A stretch of 64,000 nt of DNA from Bog-159 sp963756605 (GTDB taxonomy: Bacteria > Acidobacteriota > Terriglobia > Bryobacterales > Bryobacteraceae), in contig CAVWOT010000012.1 of NCBI GenBank assembly GCA_963756605.1, positions 742,578 through 806,577 of the forward strand. The letters are read 5' to 3'. The notes beneath the pieces were generated by a model. That model searched no databases, was not told the DNA's origin, and saw only the letters and a program-made list of their open reading frames with translations. Every line of letters starts with the position of its first letter. The stretch's first letter is position 1. Shown in pieces: positions 33,832 to 42,143 of this stretch. The translations under genes and the position numbers were made by a program.

Positions 33832-34164
33832 TCACAAGCGGAACACGGCGCGGGCATTGGCAGACAGGGCTTTCTTAAGATCTGGCGGCAGGTCCAATGC
33901 GCGGACTTGTTCCATGCACTTTATCGAGTGGTAACTGATGAAAGTCAGTCCCGGAGAGCACCTCATTCTGGCTGTAAGTGGATTAACTGCGGATAATAAC
34001 GTGGTAAGTACGCCGGAGTATCAATGTAGACGTTATCGTGCTTCCAGATGTCCGGCGGTGCGTATCTTTCAAATAGGCGGGCGGCCTCCGGCAGATCCGC
34101 GCGAGTGCGCCCCGACCGGCTGCGCCCACGCATCGATGGTTGGTGCCGTTTGTGCCGCGCCCAT
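33832..34164 (-). pseudogene. Internally deleted amidohydrolase remnant
   Basis: On the minus strand ATG 34164 opens MGAAQTAPTIDAWAQPVGAH. The frame then shifts to RADLPEAARLFERY and runs directly into APPDIWKHDNVYIDTPAYLP (RYYPQLIH). A further shift gives SIKCMEQVRALDLPPDLKKA and LSANARAVFRL before TGA at 33832-33834. These are the start, the middle (DNVYIDT.AYLPRYYP) and the end of an amidohydrolase-2 family protein. More than half of the normal length (about 280-300 residues) is missing, notably the central metal-binding part. It cannot be functional. It sits just downstream of, and convergent with, the AlbA gene. Confidence 0.65.
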
Positions 34165-34215
34165 GACCGGCACTTCAGAGATAAGTCTCGCACAACGCCG
34201 GAGCGGGGGAGTCTG

Positions 34216-34309
34216 GTGGGGCACGCGTCCACGCCTGCAGCGGATCTCCAGACCGCAATGCAGTGGGCGGGTCCTGGAGGACCCGCGCAGACCTGGAGGT
34301 CTGCCCCAC
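34216..34309. repeat. 94-bp composite of modular palindromes
   Basis: Bounded by GTGGGGC and CTGCCCCAC. Modules in order are GCACGCGT-CC-ACGCCTGC, GCGGATCT-CC-AGACCGC (imperfect), GCGGGTCCT-GG-AGGACCCGC and GCAGACCT-GG-AGGTCTGC. The last two are reverse complements of modules in the 13672-13793 copy. It ends nine bases before the 3' end of the DUF1697 gene. Confidence 0.85.
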
Positions 34310-34317
34310 GGGCTGAA

Positions 34318-34881
34318 TCACTGCCGGGCGGCCGATTCCATGTTTTCGGCCATCTCCAACAGTTTCCGTACCGTATTCCAGTTGCGGCTGGTGCCGCTGG
34401 TCTGCAGCGTCTTCTCGACATGCGCCAGCGACAGTTTCGGACGCGCCATGCCGTTGGTGTAGTAGATGTACAACTCGCGGCCGTCGATGTGCAACTCCTC
34501 AGGAGCGGTCTCGATGGCGAGGACCTGCCGCCGGGCAGCGGCCCCCGGATCGGTTGCCAGAAAGTGGATGGCAAGCCTACTGGCATCCAAGCCCGGGCGC
34601 TTCGCGAACGGATTCACTGCGATCACCTGTCTGAGGTCCGCCGGCGTGCGGAGCACCACGTCGGAACGAAAGCCACAGGCGCTCTCGATGGCGTCTTCGA
34701 TGCGTCTGCCGAGGCGCAGCAGGTCGCGGCCGCCGGTCCGGAACAGAACATTGCCGGAGTTGATGTAGGTGCGCACGTCCGCGAAGCCGAGGGATTCGTA
34801 GAGAGCCCGCAGATCCTCCATCTTGACCTTGCGGTGGCCGCCCAAATTCACGCCGCGGAGCAGAGAGACGATTACGGGCAT
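34318..34881 (-). CDS. DUF1697 family protein
   Basis: A 187-residue cytoplasmic protein with the full DUF1697 pattern: VSLLRGVNLGGHRKVKMEDL at the N-terminus, YINSGNVLFRTGG, a helical middle with LAIHFLATDP, the LYIYYTNGMARPKLS segment and TSRNWNTVRKLLEMA at the end. The family has no established biochemical role. It is transcribed alone, divergently from moxR; ATG 34881 has a TATCCT hexamer ten bases upstream. Its 3' end abuts a modular palindrome cluster that could act as a transcript end. Confidence 0.9.
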   Translation of the reverse strand: MPVIVSLLRGVNLGGHRKVKMEDLRALYESLGFADVRTYINSGNVLFRTGGRDLLRLGRRIEDAIESACGFRSDVVLRTPADLRQVIAVNPFAKRPGLDASRLAIHFLATDPGAAARRQVLAIETAPEELHIDGRELYIYYTNGMARPKLSLAHVEKTLQTSGTSRNWNTVRKLLEMAENMESAARQ

Positions 34882-34926
34882 ATTTGTTTTCAGGATAGCT
34901 CACCGAACCGCCGCCACAGGCTGCGT

Positions 34927-34932
34927 TACAAT
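34927..34932 (+). promoter_or_regulatory. -10 box (TACAAT), leaderless moxR start
   Basis: TACAAT ends eight bases before ATG 34941, the same spacing as at ccmC and the AlbA gene. No ribosome-binding site lies between. Confidence 0.55.
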
Positions 34933-34940
34933 AGCGTTGA

Positions 34941-35924
34941 ATGCCGCAACGGGAAACCATGCTCGTCCCGCCGGTTCCGTTTGCGCCCCAGTTGCTCTCC
35001 AGGTTGGGCGAACTGGACCGGGCTGTGCAATCGGCAATTCGGGGGAAACCTGAAGTCGTGCGGCTTTCGCTGGTCTGTCTGCTGGCGCGCGGCCACCTGC
35101 TGATCGAAGACGTGCCGGGCGTGGGCAAAACCACCTTGGCGCAGTCGCTGGCGCGGGCGGTGGCCTGTGGTTTTCATCGCTTGCAGTTCACCAGCGACAT
35201 GCTGCCCAGCGATGTGTTGGGCGTCACCATCTACAACGCACATGCCGAAGCTTTCGAATTCAAGCCGGGGCCTGTGTTCACTAACTTCCTGCTGGCCGAC
35301 GAAATCAATCGCACCACGCCCAAAACACAATCCGCCCTGCTGGAAGCCATGAACGAGAGCCAGGTGACCATTGACGGCCGTCCGCACCTGCTGCCGCGCC
35401 CCTTCATGGTAATTGCCACGCAGAACCCGGTGGAGCATCATGGAACCTATCCGCTGCCGGAATCGCAGATGGATCGCTTTCTCATGCGCCTGCGCATCGG
35501 CTATCCCGATTCGGCGAGCGAGCGCGAGATCCTGCGTAATTTCGAAATGGCCATCGGCGATGGTGTTCGCCCCGTGCTTTCCGGCGATGATATCATCCGG
35601 TTGCAGGCTTCCGTGCAGCGGGTGGTGGTGGACGAGTCGCTGGTGGATTACATGCTGGCGATCGTGGCCAAGACACGCGCGCATGAATCGCTCACCTTGG
35701 GCGTGAGCCCGCGCGGCTCGCAAGCTCTGTTCCGCGCGGTGCAGGCGCTGGCGCTGCTGGAAGGCCGCGAATACGCCATCCCCGATGACGTGAAACGTCT
35801 GGCGGCGCCGGTGTTCGGTCATCGCGTGCTGGTGAACACGCGTACGGCGCTAGCCCAGCGGCGCTCTGACTTGGGCGACCGCATCATCGAAGAGATACTC
35901 AGCCTGACGGACGTGCCTCTCTAG
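34941..35924 (+). CDS. MoxR-family AAA+ ATPase
   Basis: A 327-residue AAA_3 chaperone-like ATPase, cytoplasmic. Walker A is GVGKTT in LLIEDVPGVGKTTLAQSLAR, and Walker B is NFLLADEINRTTPKTQSALL. The MoxR signature MQF-type strand (LQFTSDMLPSDVLGVTIYN), sensor 1 VIATQNPVEHHGTYPLPESQ and a lid domain with LGVSPRGSQALFRAVQALAL follow. MoxR proteins normally work with a DUF58/VWA partner on metal insertion or complex assembly. No such partner follows here; the next gene, 18 bases later, is a YchF-like GTPase. The start at ATG 34941 fits a leaderless -10 box. Confidence 0.93.
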   Translation: MPQRETMLVPPVPFAPQLLSRLGELDRAVQSAIRGKPEVVRLSLVCLLARGHLLIEDVPGVGKTTLAQSLARAVACGFHRLQFTSDMLPSDVLGVTIYNAHAEAFEFKPGPVFTNFLLADEINRTTPKTQSALLEAMNESQVTIDGRPHLLPRPFMVIATQNPVEHHGTYPLPESQMDRFLMRLRIGYPDSASEREILRNFEMAIGDGVRPVLSGDDIIRLQASVQRVVVDESLVDYMLAIVAKTRAHESLTLGVSPRGSQALFRAVQALALLEGREYAIPDDVKRLAAPVFGHRVLVNTRTALAQRRSDLGDRIIEEILSLTDVPL

Positions 35925-35942
35925 CCGGCCCCGCTGCCCCTT

Positions 35943-37016
35943 ATGAGAACTGCCATCATCGGCCTGCCCATGGTAGGCAAGACCTCGCTGTTTACGATCC
36001 TCACCGGCGCCCACCAGGAGACGCGCATCGGCTCAACCGCTGTGCACGTGGGTGTGGCCAAGGTGCCCGACACGCGCCTGGAGGAGCTTGCCAAGCTGTT
36101 CGAACCCAAGAAAGTGACGCACGCCGCCGTGGAATACGTGGATATGCCGGCAATCTCGAAGGAGAGCCTGCGCGATGCAAGTTACGTCGCCAGCCTGCGC
36201 GTGGTGGATGCCTTCGCCCAGGTGCTGCGCCTGTTCGAAGACGATACCATTCCTCATGAGAAAGGCAGCCTGGATCCGCTGCGCGATCTGGAAGACGTGG
36301 AGACAGAGCTGATTCTGAGCGACCTGGTGGTGATCGAAAAGCGGCTGGAACGGCTGGATAAAGATCGCAAGAAGATTAAGAATCCGGAGCTGGACCGGGA
36401 GTTTGAGCTGCTCGAAAAGTGCAAGTCGGCTGTGGATGCGAATCGCCCGCTGCGCGAACTGGAACTGGATGCGGAAGACGAAAAACGCCTGCGGGGTTTC
36501 CAGTTTCTATCGCAAAAGCCCATGCTCTATGTGATGAATCTGGGCGAGGCCGACGCTTCCCGTCTGCACGAGAAAGAACGGGAATTCGGCCAGGGTCCGC
36601 TGGCCGGCCGCAAACACACCGCGGCTGCGGCGATTTGCGGCAAGGTGGAAGCCGAGTTAGCCGAGTTACCCGCTGCGGAACAGAGGGAGTATCTGGAGAG
36701 TTACGGTCTGAGTGAGTCGGGGTTGGAGCGCTTGATTTCGGCGACTTACTCGCTGCTGGGATTGATGTCGTTTCTGACTGCCGGCGAAGACGAAGTACGC
36801 GCGTGGACCATTCCGTTCCACAGCACGGCGGTGAAGGCTGCCGGGGCGATTCATTCGGATTTTGAAAAGAAGTTCATCCGGGCCGAGGTGGTGAACTGGA
36901 AATCGCTGGTGGAGTTGGGCGGATATCCGGGAGTGCGCGAAAAAGGTTTGCTGCGCCTCGAAGGCAAGGAGTATATTGTCAAGGATGGCGATGTGCTGGT
37001 AATCCGGCACGGATAA
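35943..37016 (+). CDS. ychF: YchF/Obg-like GTP/ATP-binding protein
   Basis: A translation-factor-class P-loop NTPase (OLA1/YchF), usually preferring ATP and associated with ribosomes. The 357 residues begin IIGLPMVGKTSLFTILTG (P-loop). The AVEYVDMPAISK segment stands for switch II, where YchF usually has DIAGLV. A helical coiled-coil region spans about 125-200 (DLVVIEKRLERLDKDRKKIK), and MLYVMNLGEAD is the G4-like NxxE motif. The C-terminal TGS-like DUF933 domain has LMSFLTAGEDEVRAWTIPFH, HSDFEKKFIRAEVVNWKSLV and a late EYIVKDGDVLVIRHG. G2 and G3 are less canonical than in E. coli YchF, so a divergent paralogue is possible. It is co-transcribed with moxR. Confidence 0.88.
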   Translation: MRTAIIGLPMVGKTSLFTILTGAHQETRIGSTAVHVGVAKVPDTRLEELAKLFEPKKVTHAAVEYVDMPAISKESLRDASYVASLRVVDAFAQVLRLFEDDTIPHEKGSLDPLRDLEDVETELILSDLVVIEKRLERLDKDRKKIKNPELDREFELLEKCKSAVDANRPLRELELDAEDEKRLRGFQFLSQKPMLYVMNLGEADASRLHEKEREFGQGPLAGRKHTAAAAICGKVEAELAELPAAEQREYLESYGLSESGLERLISATYSLLGLMSFLTAGEDEVRAWTIPFHSTAVKAAGAIHSDFEKKFIRAEVVNWKSLVELGGYPGVREKGLLRLEGKEYIVKDGDVLVIRHG

Positions 37017-37073
37017 AATACTCCTGCACGCCTTGCCGGCCGATTACGTCAAAACGTTGCAGAGGAGGCCAGC

Positions 37074-38057
37074 ATGCGGTTCGCGGTCATGGCCCTGGCT
37101 ACGTCAGTGGCCTTTGGGCAAACCACCAAGGTTTTCCAACTCAACCATAACCAGAGTCCACAAGATCTCCAGGAGATATCGGTTGTAGTGCGCAACATAG
37201 CGGAAGTGCAGCAGCTATCCGTGGACGACGGCATACGGACCCTGACGCTGAATGCGTCCGACGGACAGGTGGCCATGTCCGGCTGGCTGGTGCAGCAACT
37301 GGATCTACCGTCGAACGCATCGCTCACCGGTGCGCACGAGTACCGGACTCCCGCGGCCGGCGACGACGTTGTGCGCGTGCTCGATGCCACACATGCCGCG
37401 TCGCCGCAGGCCTTGCAGGAGATCATCACAGCCATTCGCTCGGTGGCCGATATCCATCGTATCGTTGTCTACAACGCGCTGAATGCCGTGGCCGTGCGCG
37501 ACACGGAGCGGAAGGTCGCCCTGGCCGCCTGGATTATGGATCAACTCAATCAGCCCGAGAACGTGCCCGCGCCGGAACCTCACGAGTTCAGGCTTTCCGA
37601 GAACGACGTGGCGCGCGTCTTTGAACTGGCGAATTCTCCGAGTCCGCAAGCGCTGCAGGAGATAACTACGCTGATCCGTGCGGTGGCGGATATGCAGAGG
37701 ATATTCGTTTACAACGCCAGGAAATCTTTGGTCTTGCGTGGACCTGCCGACAGAGTCTCTCTGGCGTCCTGGCTGGTGAGTGAGTTGGATCGGCCGGCGC
37801 AACCCGGCGCGGAGAGCGTGGCCTCGCACGAGTACAGATTGCCGAACGATGCCCAGAATGTTGTCCGGGTATTCTATTTGCCGCCCCAGTCGCCAGAGGA
37901 CCTGCAAAAGGCGATCACACTTGTCCGCTCTACGGCGGGTACTTACCGGTCCTTCATATACAACGAACTGAATGCGCTGGCCGTGCGCGGGACAGCCGGT
38001 CAGGTGGCCACGGCGGAAAAAGTACTTGAAGAGATTCGCAAGCCGCAATCCGAATGA
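37074..38057 (+). CDS. Secreted protein of four secretin-N-like repeats
   Basis: A 327-residue exported protein; the short signal peptide (MRFAVMALATSVAFGQ) is cut near residue 16. The rest is four tandem units of about 75-80 residues. They share VxRVFxL, SPQALQEIxTxIRxVAD, a strand ending VYNALNAVAVRG and LAAWLxxELDxP, and units are joined by HEYRLPND-like linkers. The alpha-beta pattern resembles the N-domains of secretins and related STN/TonB-short modules. No pore domain follows, so it is probably a periplasmic adaptor. Function is unknown. ATG 37074 has GAGGAGG six bases upstream. A TAAAAT near 37015 may be its -10. Confidence 0.75.
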   Translation: MRFAVMALATSVAFGQTTKVFQLNHNQSPQDLQEISVVVRNIAEVQQLSVDDGIRTLTLNASDGQVAMSGWLVQQLDLPSNASLTGAHEYRTPAAGDDVVRVLDATHAASPQALQEIITAIRSVADIHRIVVYNALNAVAVRDTERKVALAAWIMDQLNQPENVPAPEPHEFRLSENDVARVFELANSPSPQALQEITTLIRAVADMQRIFVYNARKSLVLRGPADRVSLASWLVSELDRPAQPGAESVASHEYRLPNDAQNVVRVFYLPPQSPEDLQKAITLVRSTAGTYRSFIYNELNALAVRGTAGQVATAEKVLEEIRKPQSE

Positions 38058-38171
38058 GTTACGGAAAGTCATCCGCGACGCCAGCAGCAGAGATTTAGAA
38101 ATTGAGAAAGAGATTGACGGTCCAGGAGGGATACGCCTGTAGAAGGACACCGGCGGTAAACGGCGAGCTAC

Positions 38172-38209
38172 CCGGCGGTCAGTACCTCCTCGACCTCCTC
38201 GACCGCCGG
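38172..38209. terminator. Hairpin between convergent genes
   Basis: CCGGCGGTC (38172-38180) and GACCGCCGG (38201-38209) form a perfect 9-bp stem around a 20-base loop that contains two copies of CTCCTCGAC. It lies between the convergent genes ending at 38057 and 38264. No U-run follows on either strand, so termination is only inferred. Confidence 0.45.
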
Positions 38210-38263
38210 CGCGAATGAAAAAACGTGAAGCGTAGTCGCAACCCTGCCGTCGCCGGAATTGGG

Positions 38264-39850
38264 TCATCGGATGCTACCGACTCCAGAGAGGTGCCCAACG
38301 CCTTGAAGGGAGGACTGCGGCCCCTTGCCGGACGCCCCATAGAGCAGCCCTTCGGCCGAGACCATAGAGTCGCCGCTGCCGAGAGCGGCGAGTGCCTGCA
38401 TCACGTTGACATCGTAGTTATCTACACTGGAACCAAGGCCGGTGCTGTTCACCCCGTTACTGCAGCGCATGTTGTTCGCGTCGTCGCTGAGCATGATTAG
38501 CCCTTCGCTGCACGAGAAAATACTCGCGAAGGCCAATCGGTTGGCACGCGCCCAGGTGAAGTACGCGTGCATCCATGCCGCGAACGATCCGTCATTGATG
38601 AACTGGACGTAGGGCATATTGAGGTAAGTGCCGCCATCGCCAGTGCACGTGCTACAACCCCACCTGACAAATCCGCCCTCATCGGCCACCTTGGTTTTGC
38701 ACGCGGGCACATTGGCCAGCATCAGGCTGTAAGAATTCAGCATCCCGGAGTTTGTGGGCGCCAGCGTGGCGTATTGCGTGGCCGAGCCGCCCTCGTTGGG
38801 GTAGGTGTGCACGCTCGCGTAGTCCAGCACGTTAGCCGCTCCGGAGCAGCCCATCAGTTTGCTGATGACCGAGCACCAGTAACTGGTGGACCCGGGAGAA
38901 GCGCAACTGTGTCCCGGAGAGTCTCCCGTATCATCGGAAGTCGTGGCGCCGAACCCGATCTTGATCGCGGGGTTCCGGCTAGTGGCGCGGACCGCAGTGG
39001 CTGCCGCAGCGATGAAAGTATTGTTATCCGCGATCGAAAGCCAGCAGCCGCCATTCGGGCCGCCGCTCGACACCCCCATGTACAACGCCTCCACGCCGCA
39101 GGCTTCGTGCCCTGCCGAGAAGTAGTCCACCCAGACGGTCTTTACGATCGCCGCGTAGATGGGCACCATGCAGTTCTGAATTTGCGACTCCGTATAGTTG
39201 TAACTCGATCCGGTATGGCCGGTGGCGATGCCACACATCGAGTTTGAGTAATTGTCGACGGTCGGAGCTAGGTGGATCTTCACGCTGGGATAGGTGCTGT
39301 GCAGCCAGTTCAGAACCGTGGTGAAGACCGTGAGCGTCGCGGTTTCCGCGCTGGTGGTCGTGTAACAGGTTCCGTACGCGCCGCAATAATTCAAGCCGCT
39401 TGCCAAATAAGCCGTAGATGCCGCAAAGGGCACGGCCCAGATGTTGATGTCCACACAAGTCAGTCCGGCGCCGTTCGGCGGCGGAGCCACCAGGGAGCGG
39501 ATGTAGTTCTCCTCGACGATCACATTGTCGTAGTTGCAAACTCCGCTGGTTGGGCAGGATGGGTCACTATCCAGGTCCGTCTGGATGTACGACGGCGTCA
39601 TGGGCACAACCTGCGCACAAGGCTGAGTTAGTGGCTGAGGCGAAGCGGCGTAGTTCGCGTAAATGTTATTGAAAGACGTGTTGCTACCATTCGCGAACAA
39701 CTGGTAATTCGGCGCGCCGGCCCAGGTCTCCGCCGGCGAAGTGCCCGGAATCGTACCGGAGTTGGGGCAGGTTGCTCCCGCGTTATAGATGTTGCATTGG
39801 GCGGCCAGAGAGCCGTCCAGCAAGACAAGGAGTACGGCCAGTTTTTTCAT
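38264..39850 (-). CDS. Secreted cysteine-rich protein, possible glycosidase-like barrel
   Basis: A 528-residue exported protein starting at ATG 39850 (MKKLAVLLVLLDGSLAAQCN). The mature part is rich in Cys, Ser, Thr, Tyr and Asn. Alternating strand/helix segments suggest a TIM barrel: VCNYDNVIVEENYIRSLV, LNWLHSTYPSVKIHLAPTVD, VWVDYFSAGHEACGVEALYM and VLDYASVHTYPNEGG. KTKVADEGGFVRWGC could hold a catalytic glutamate as in clan A glycosidases. No defined family is recognised, so this is a structural guess. The start lies one base after the preceding gene's TGA (TGACATG), so the two are translationally coupled. Confidence 0.7.
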   Translation of the reverse strand: MKKLAVLLVLLDGSLAAQCNIYNAGATCPNSGTIPGTSPAETWAGAPNYQLFANGSNTSFNNIYANYAASPQPLTQPCAQVVPMTPSYIQTDLDSDPSCPTSGVCNYDNVIVEENYIRSLVAPPPNGAGLTCVDINIWAVPFAASTAYLASGLNYCGAYGTCYTTTSAETATLTVFTTVLNWLHSTYPSVKIHLAPTVDNYSNSMCGIATGHTGSSYNYTESQIQNCMVPIYAAIVKTVWVDYFSAGHEACGVEALYMGVSSGGPNGGCWLSIADNNTFIAAAATAVRATSRNPAIKIGFGATTSDDTGDSPGHSCASPGSTSYWCSVISKLMGCSGAANVLDYASVHTYPNEGGSATQYATLAPTNSGMLNSYSLMLANVPACKTKVADEGGFVRWGCSTCTGDGGTYLNMPYVQFINDGSFAAWMHAYFTWARANRLAFASIFSCSEGLIMLSDDANNMRCSNGVNSTGLGSSVDNYDVNVMQALAALGSGDSMVSAEGLLYGASGKGPQSSLQGVGHLSGVGSIR

Positions 39851-39851
39851 G

Positions 39852-41111
39852 TCAGTTAGGGTCACCAAAGCAGACGTATGAAATTTTGCCGTTATCGGAT
39901 GCGCTCGAGCTGGTGAAAACGACCGTTGTCGTGCTGGGCGCTACCTTGAGCGCGTTAGTGGACCCCTGGCTGTTGGCCACGCACACCGGCGGGGTGTTGT
40001 AAGCGGTAGTGAAGGTAACGGCGACCGTGCCGCCGGCCAGTGTGGCCGTCCCCCAAGCGTCTTTGTTGGTACCGCCGACGCGATTGACGTGCTGGCTGGC
40101 CGCCCCAATCAGCATGGTGTTGTTGCTCGTGTCTATGCCGAATTGGACGGCGCCCGCGCTATTTTCCACGGAGAAGGCCGAGGCCCCTGGCGACGTGGAC
40201 GACTCTTCGATCACCATCCTGGTGTTGCTGGTGCTGGGACCTTGGACAAACAGCGTGTTGTCGCCCGCGTTGCCGATGGAGCCACTGCCGATGCTGACGT
40301 TGCCATTCAGGTAGGTGGCCCAGTTGTTCGTGCCGCCGGTGGGGGCGTCCGCGCGGAAGCCCACGGCTTGCGTGCCGCCCGCAGCACCGTCCTGAATCCA
40401 CAGGCCTACTGATTGGGTGATCGTGGCGTTGGTGCCGGGTACCGGCGCGCCTGAGATCGCCATGGTGGCCGCGGTGGACACGGTGTTCGCGGCGGTGAAT
40501 GCGTACGTGGGCGCGGAGACATAGAAGGCGCGCTGGGCGGAGATGGGGCTCCCGCCTGTGAACTGTACGATGCGCGCCAGGTTGAAGGTCAAATCCTGTG
40601 CCTCCGTGCCCACCGTCAGACCGGTATGCGCAGGCGCCGTCAAAGTGTATAGGGTCGGGGATCCGGAAGTGGACGACACGGGTGCCCACGACAGGTACCA
40701 ATGGCTCGACATGGCATACGCCGAAGGAAATTGCGCCGCGGCCAAAGTGCCTGCGATGCTGCCCAGGTTCGACCAGGTCAAGTTGCCCGAGCCGTCCGTG
40801 GTGGCTGCCTGGTTAGCGCTTCCTGCGGCCGTCCAGAGGTTCCAAAACTGGTTGATGCCCGAGGCTGATCCGCACAGACCGGTGTCATTGGCGGCGTTCG
40901 GGCCCGCGCCGAGGTGCAGACAGCCGTTCGTGGTGCCGCCGTAATTGGAATATACGTTTCCACCAATCAGCGCCATGCCGGTGGTACTCAGGTTCGTGAA
41001 GTAGGCCGGCAGAGTGCCATTGTTTATAGCTGCCGCGGTCAGTGTGGCTGGGCCATCCTCCGCGCCGGCGGCGCCGGCAATCAGCACGCCGATGAATAGT
41101 AGCTTTTTCAT
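39852..41111 (-). CDS. Secreted beta-rich protein with tail-fibre-like ending
   Basis: A 419-residue exported protein from ATG 41111 (MKKLLFIGVLIAGAAGAEDG), with GGAG seven bases upstream. The mature part is Gly/Ala/Ser/Thr-rich with repeated short strands (NLSTTGMALIGGNVYSNYGG, FNLARIVQFTGGSPISAQRA, YLNGNVSIGSGSIGNAGDNT). The ending, TLAGGTVAVTFTTAYNTPPV through TTVVFTSSSASDNGKISYVC, resembles C-terminal modules of phage-tail-like and adhesin-like proteins. The function is unknown. It may form a cell-surface or secreted fibre with the coupled downstream gene, which starts one base after its stop. The longer open frame upstream of 41111 lacks a signal peptide at its start and is not preferred. 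Confidence 0.72.
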   Translation of the reverse strand: MKKLLFIGVLIAGAAGAEDGPATLTAAAINNGTLPAYFTNLSTTGMALIGGNVYSNYGGTTNGCLHLGAGPNAANDTGLCGSASGINQFWNLWTAAGSANQAATTDGSGNLTWSNLGSIAGTLAAAQFPSAYAMSSHWYLSWAPVSSTSGSPTLYTLTAPAHTGLTVGTEAQDLTFNLARIVQFTGGSPISAQRAFYVSAPTYAFTAANTVSTAATMAISGAPVPGTNATITQSVGLWIQDGAAGGTQAVGFRADAPTGGTNNWATYLNGNVSIGSGSIGNAGDNTLFVQGPSTSNTRMVIEESSTSPGASAFSVENSAGAVQFGIDTSNNTMLIGAASQHVNRVGGTNKDAWGTATLAGGTVAVTFTTAYNTPPVCVANSQGSTNALKVAPSTTTVVFTSSSASDNGKISYVCFGDPN

Positions 41112-42143
41112 TTCAGTTCTCCACGCCGGCCGCGGCGGAGTAATGCCCGTACCCGCGGCCCGGGCGTCATAAACCGATCCCATGCCGTCTTCCCGCAGCG
41201 GACGGGGCGCGGTGGTGTCCCTAGGTGAGGGGAATCGGGGGCGAAACAAAATCGGCCCCGGTCGTGGCCGGCGTGGCGGTAGAGATGGGCAGATCCGCTA
41301 TCCCGCCAGCCGGCAGCGAGCGCGCCACAATAGCCAAAGCCAAAACAAGCCGGACCATTGCCGCTTAGCATCTGCTGGTTCCGCCACTGTTGGCGTAACA
41401 CTTCTTCGCGCGATCCAGATACTGCGGACCGAAATTCTCTCACCTGACCTATGTGATTTTCAAGCTGGCAGCATTTCAGTGTCGGCTATGGATTCTGTTG
41501 CGTTCGTGTTTTGCTCGTTGTAAGTGGCGTTCTACCGTAGATCGCCACGAAACCTGCACGAAAATGGGCCTTACGTCGGTTACAACGAGCCGTCTCCCTT
41601 CAAGGCGCGCAGATTTACAGTGACGTCGAACATCAGCATGTCGGTGACGGTGCAAATGTAGCGGAGCTTATCCTCCCGCCCAGGTCGCCAAAGTTCCCTA
41701 CTCGGCGACGTTGACCGTCACGGACAGTACGCAGTAGGACAAAGAGCCGAAATATCAGTGGCCAATTTGCAGGACTTGACAAACACAACTCGGAATGTTG
41801 TTGCAGTGTCATGCATTGGAGCCGACGCGGACAGCCAGGATGCGGCTTTTCGACAAGGGGAACATTTAAAGCAAGATCCTTTTCCTCCTGTATGCGGCAG
41901 GTATGCCGAGCAGGAGGAAGTGCGGGCTCGCTCGCAGCTCGGCAAGCGGTGCATATGGGGCCGGTTTGACGCCACGGAGGCTACAGAAGATCGCCGGCCC
42001 CCTACCGGCCGTTGCCAGGCAGTTTTCCTCCTACTCGCCTGGAGGAGGAAAGCCTGACCTCTTCCTGAGGTGGACGCCCGTACGGGTGTACAACCAAGCG
42101 CGCTTGCCGAAGACCCCGCAGAGTTGACAAGAGACAATATATG
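41112..42143. other. 1.0-kb stretch without a recognised gene
   Basis: Several short frames exist on both strands, but none shows a family motif, a good ribosome-binding site or codon bias like its neighbours. The left part must hold the promoter of the secreted-protein pair. The rest may be decayed coding DNA; no repeat or IS ends are seen. Confidence 0.5.
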
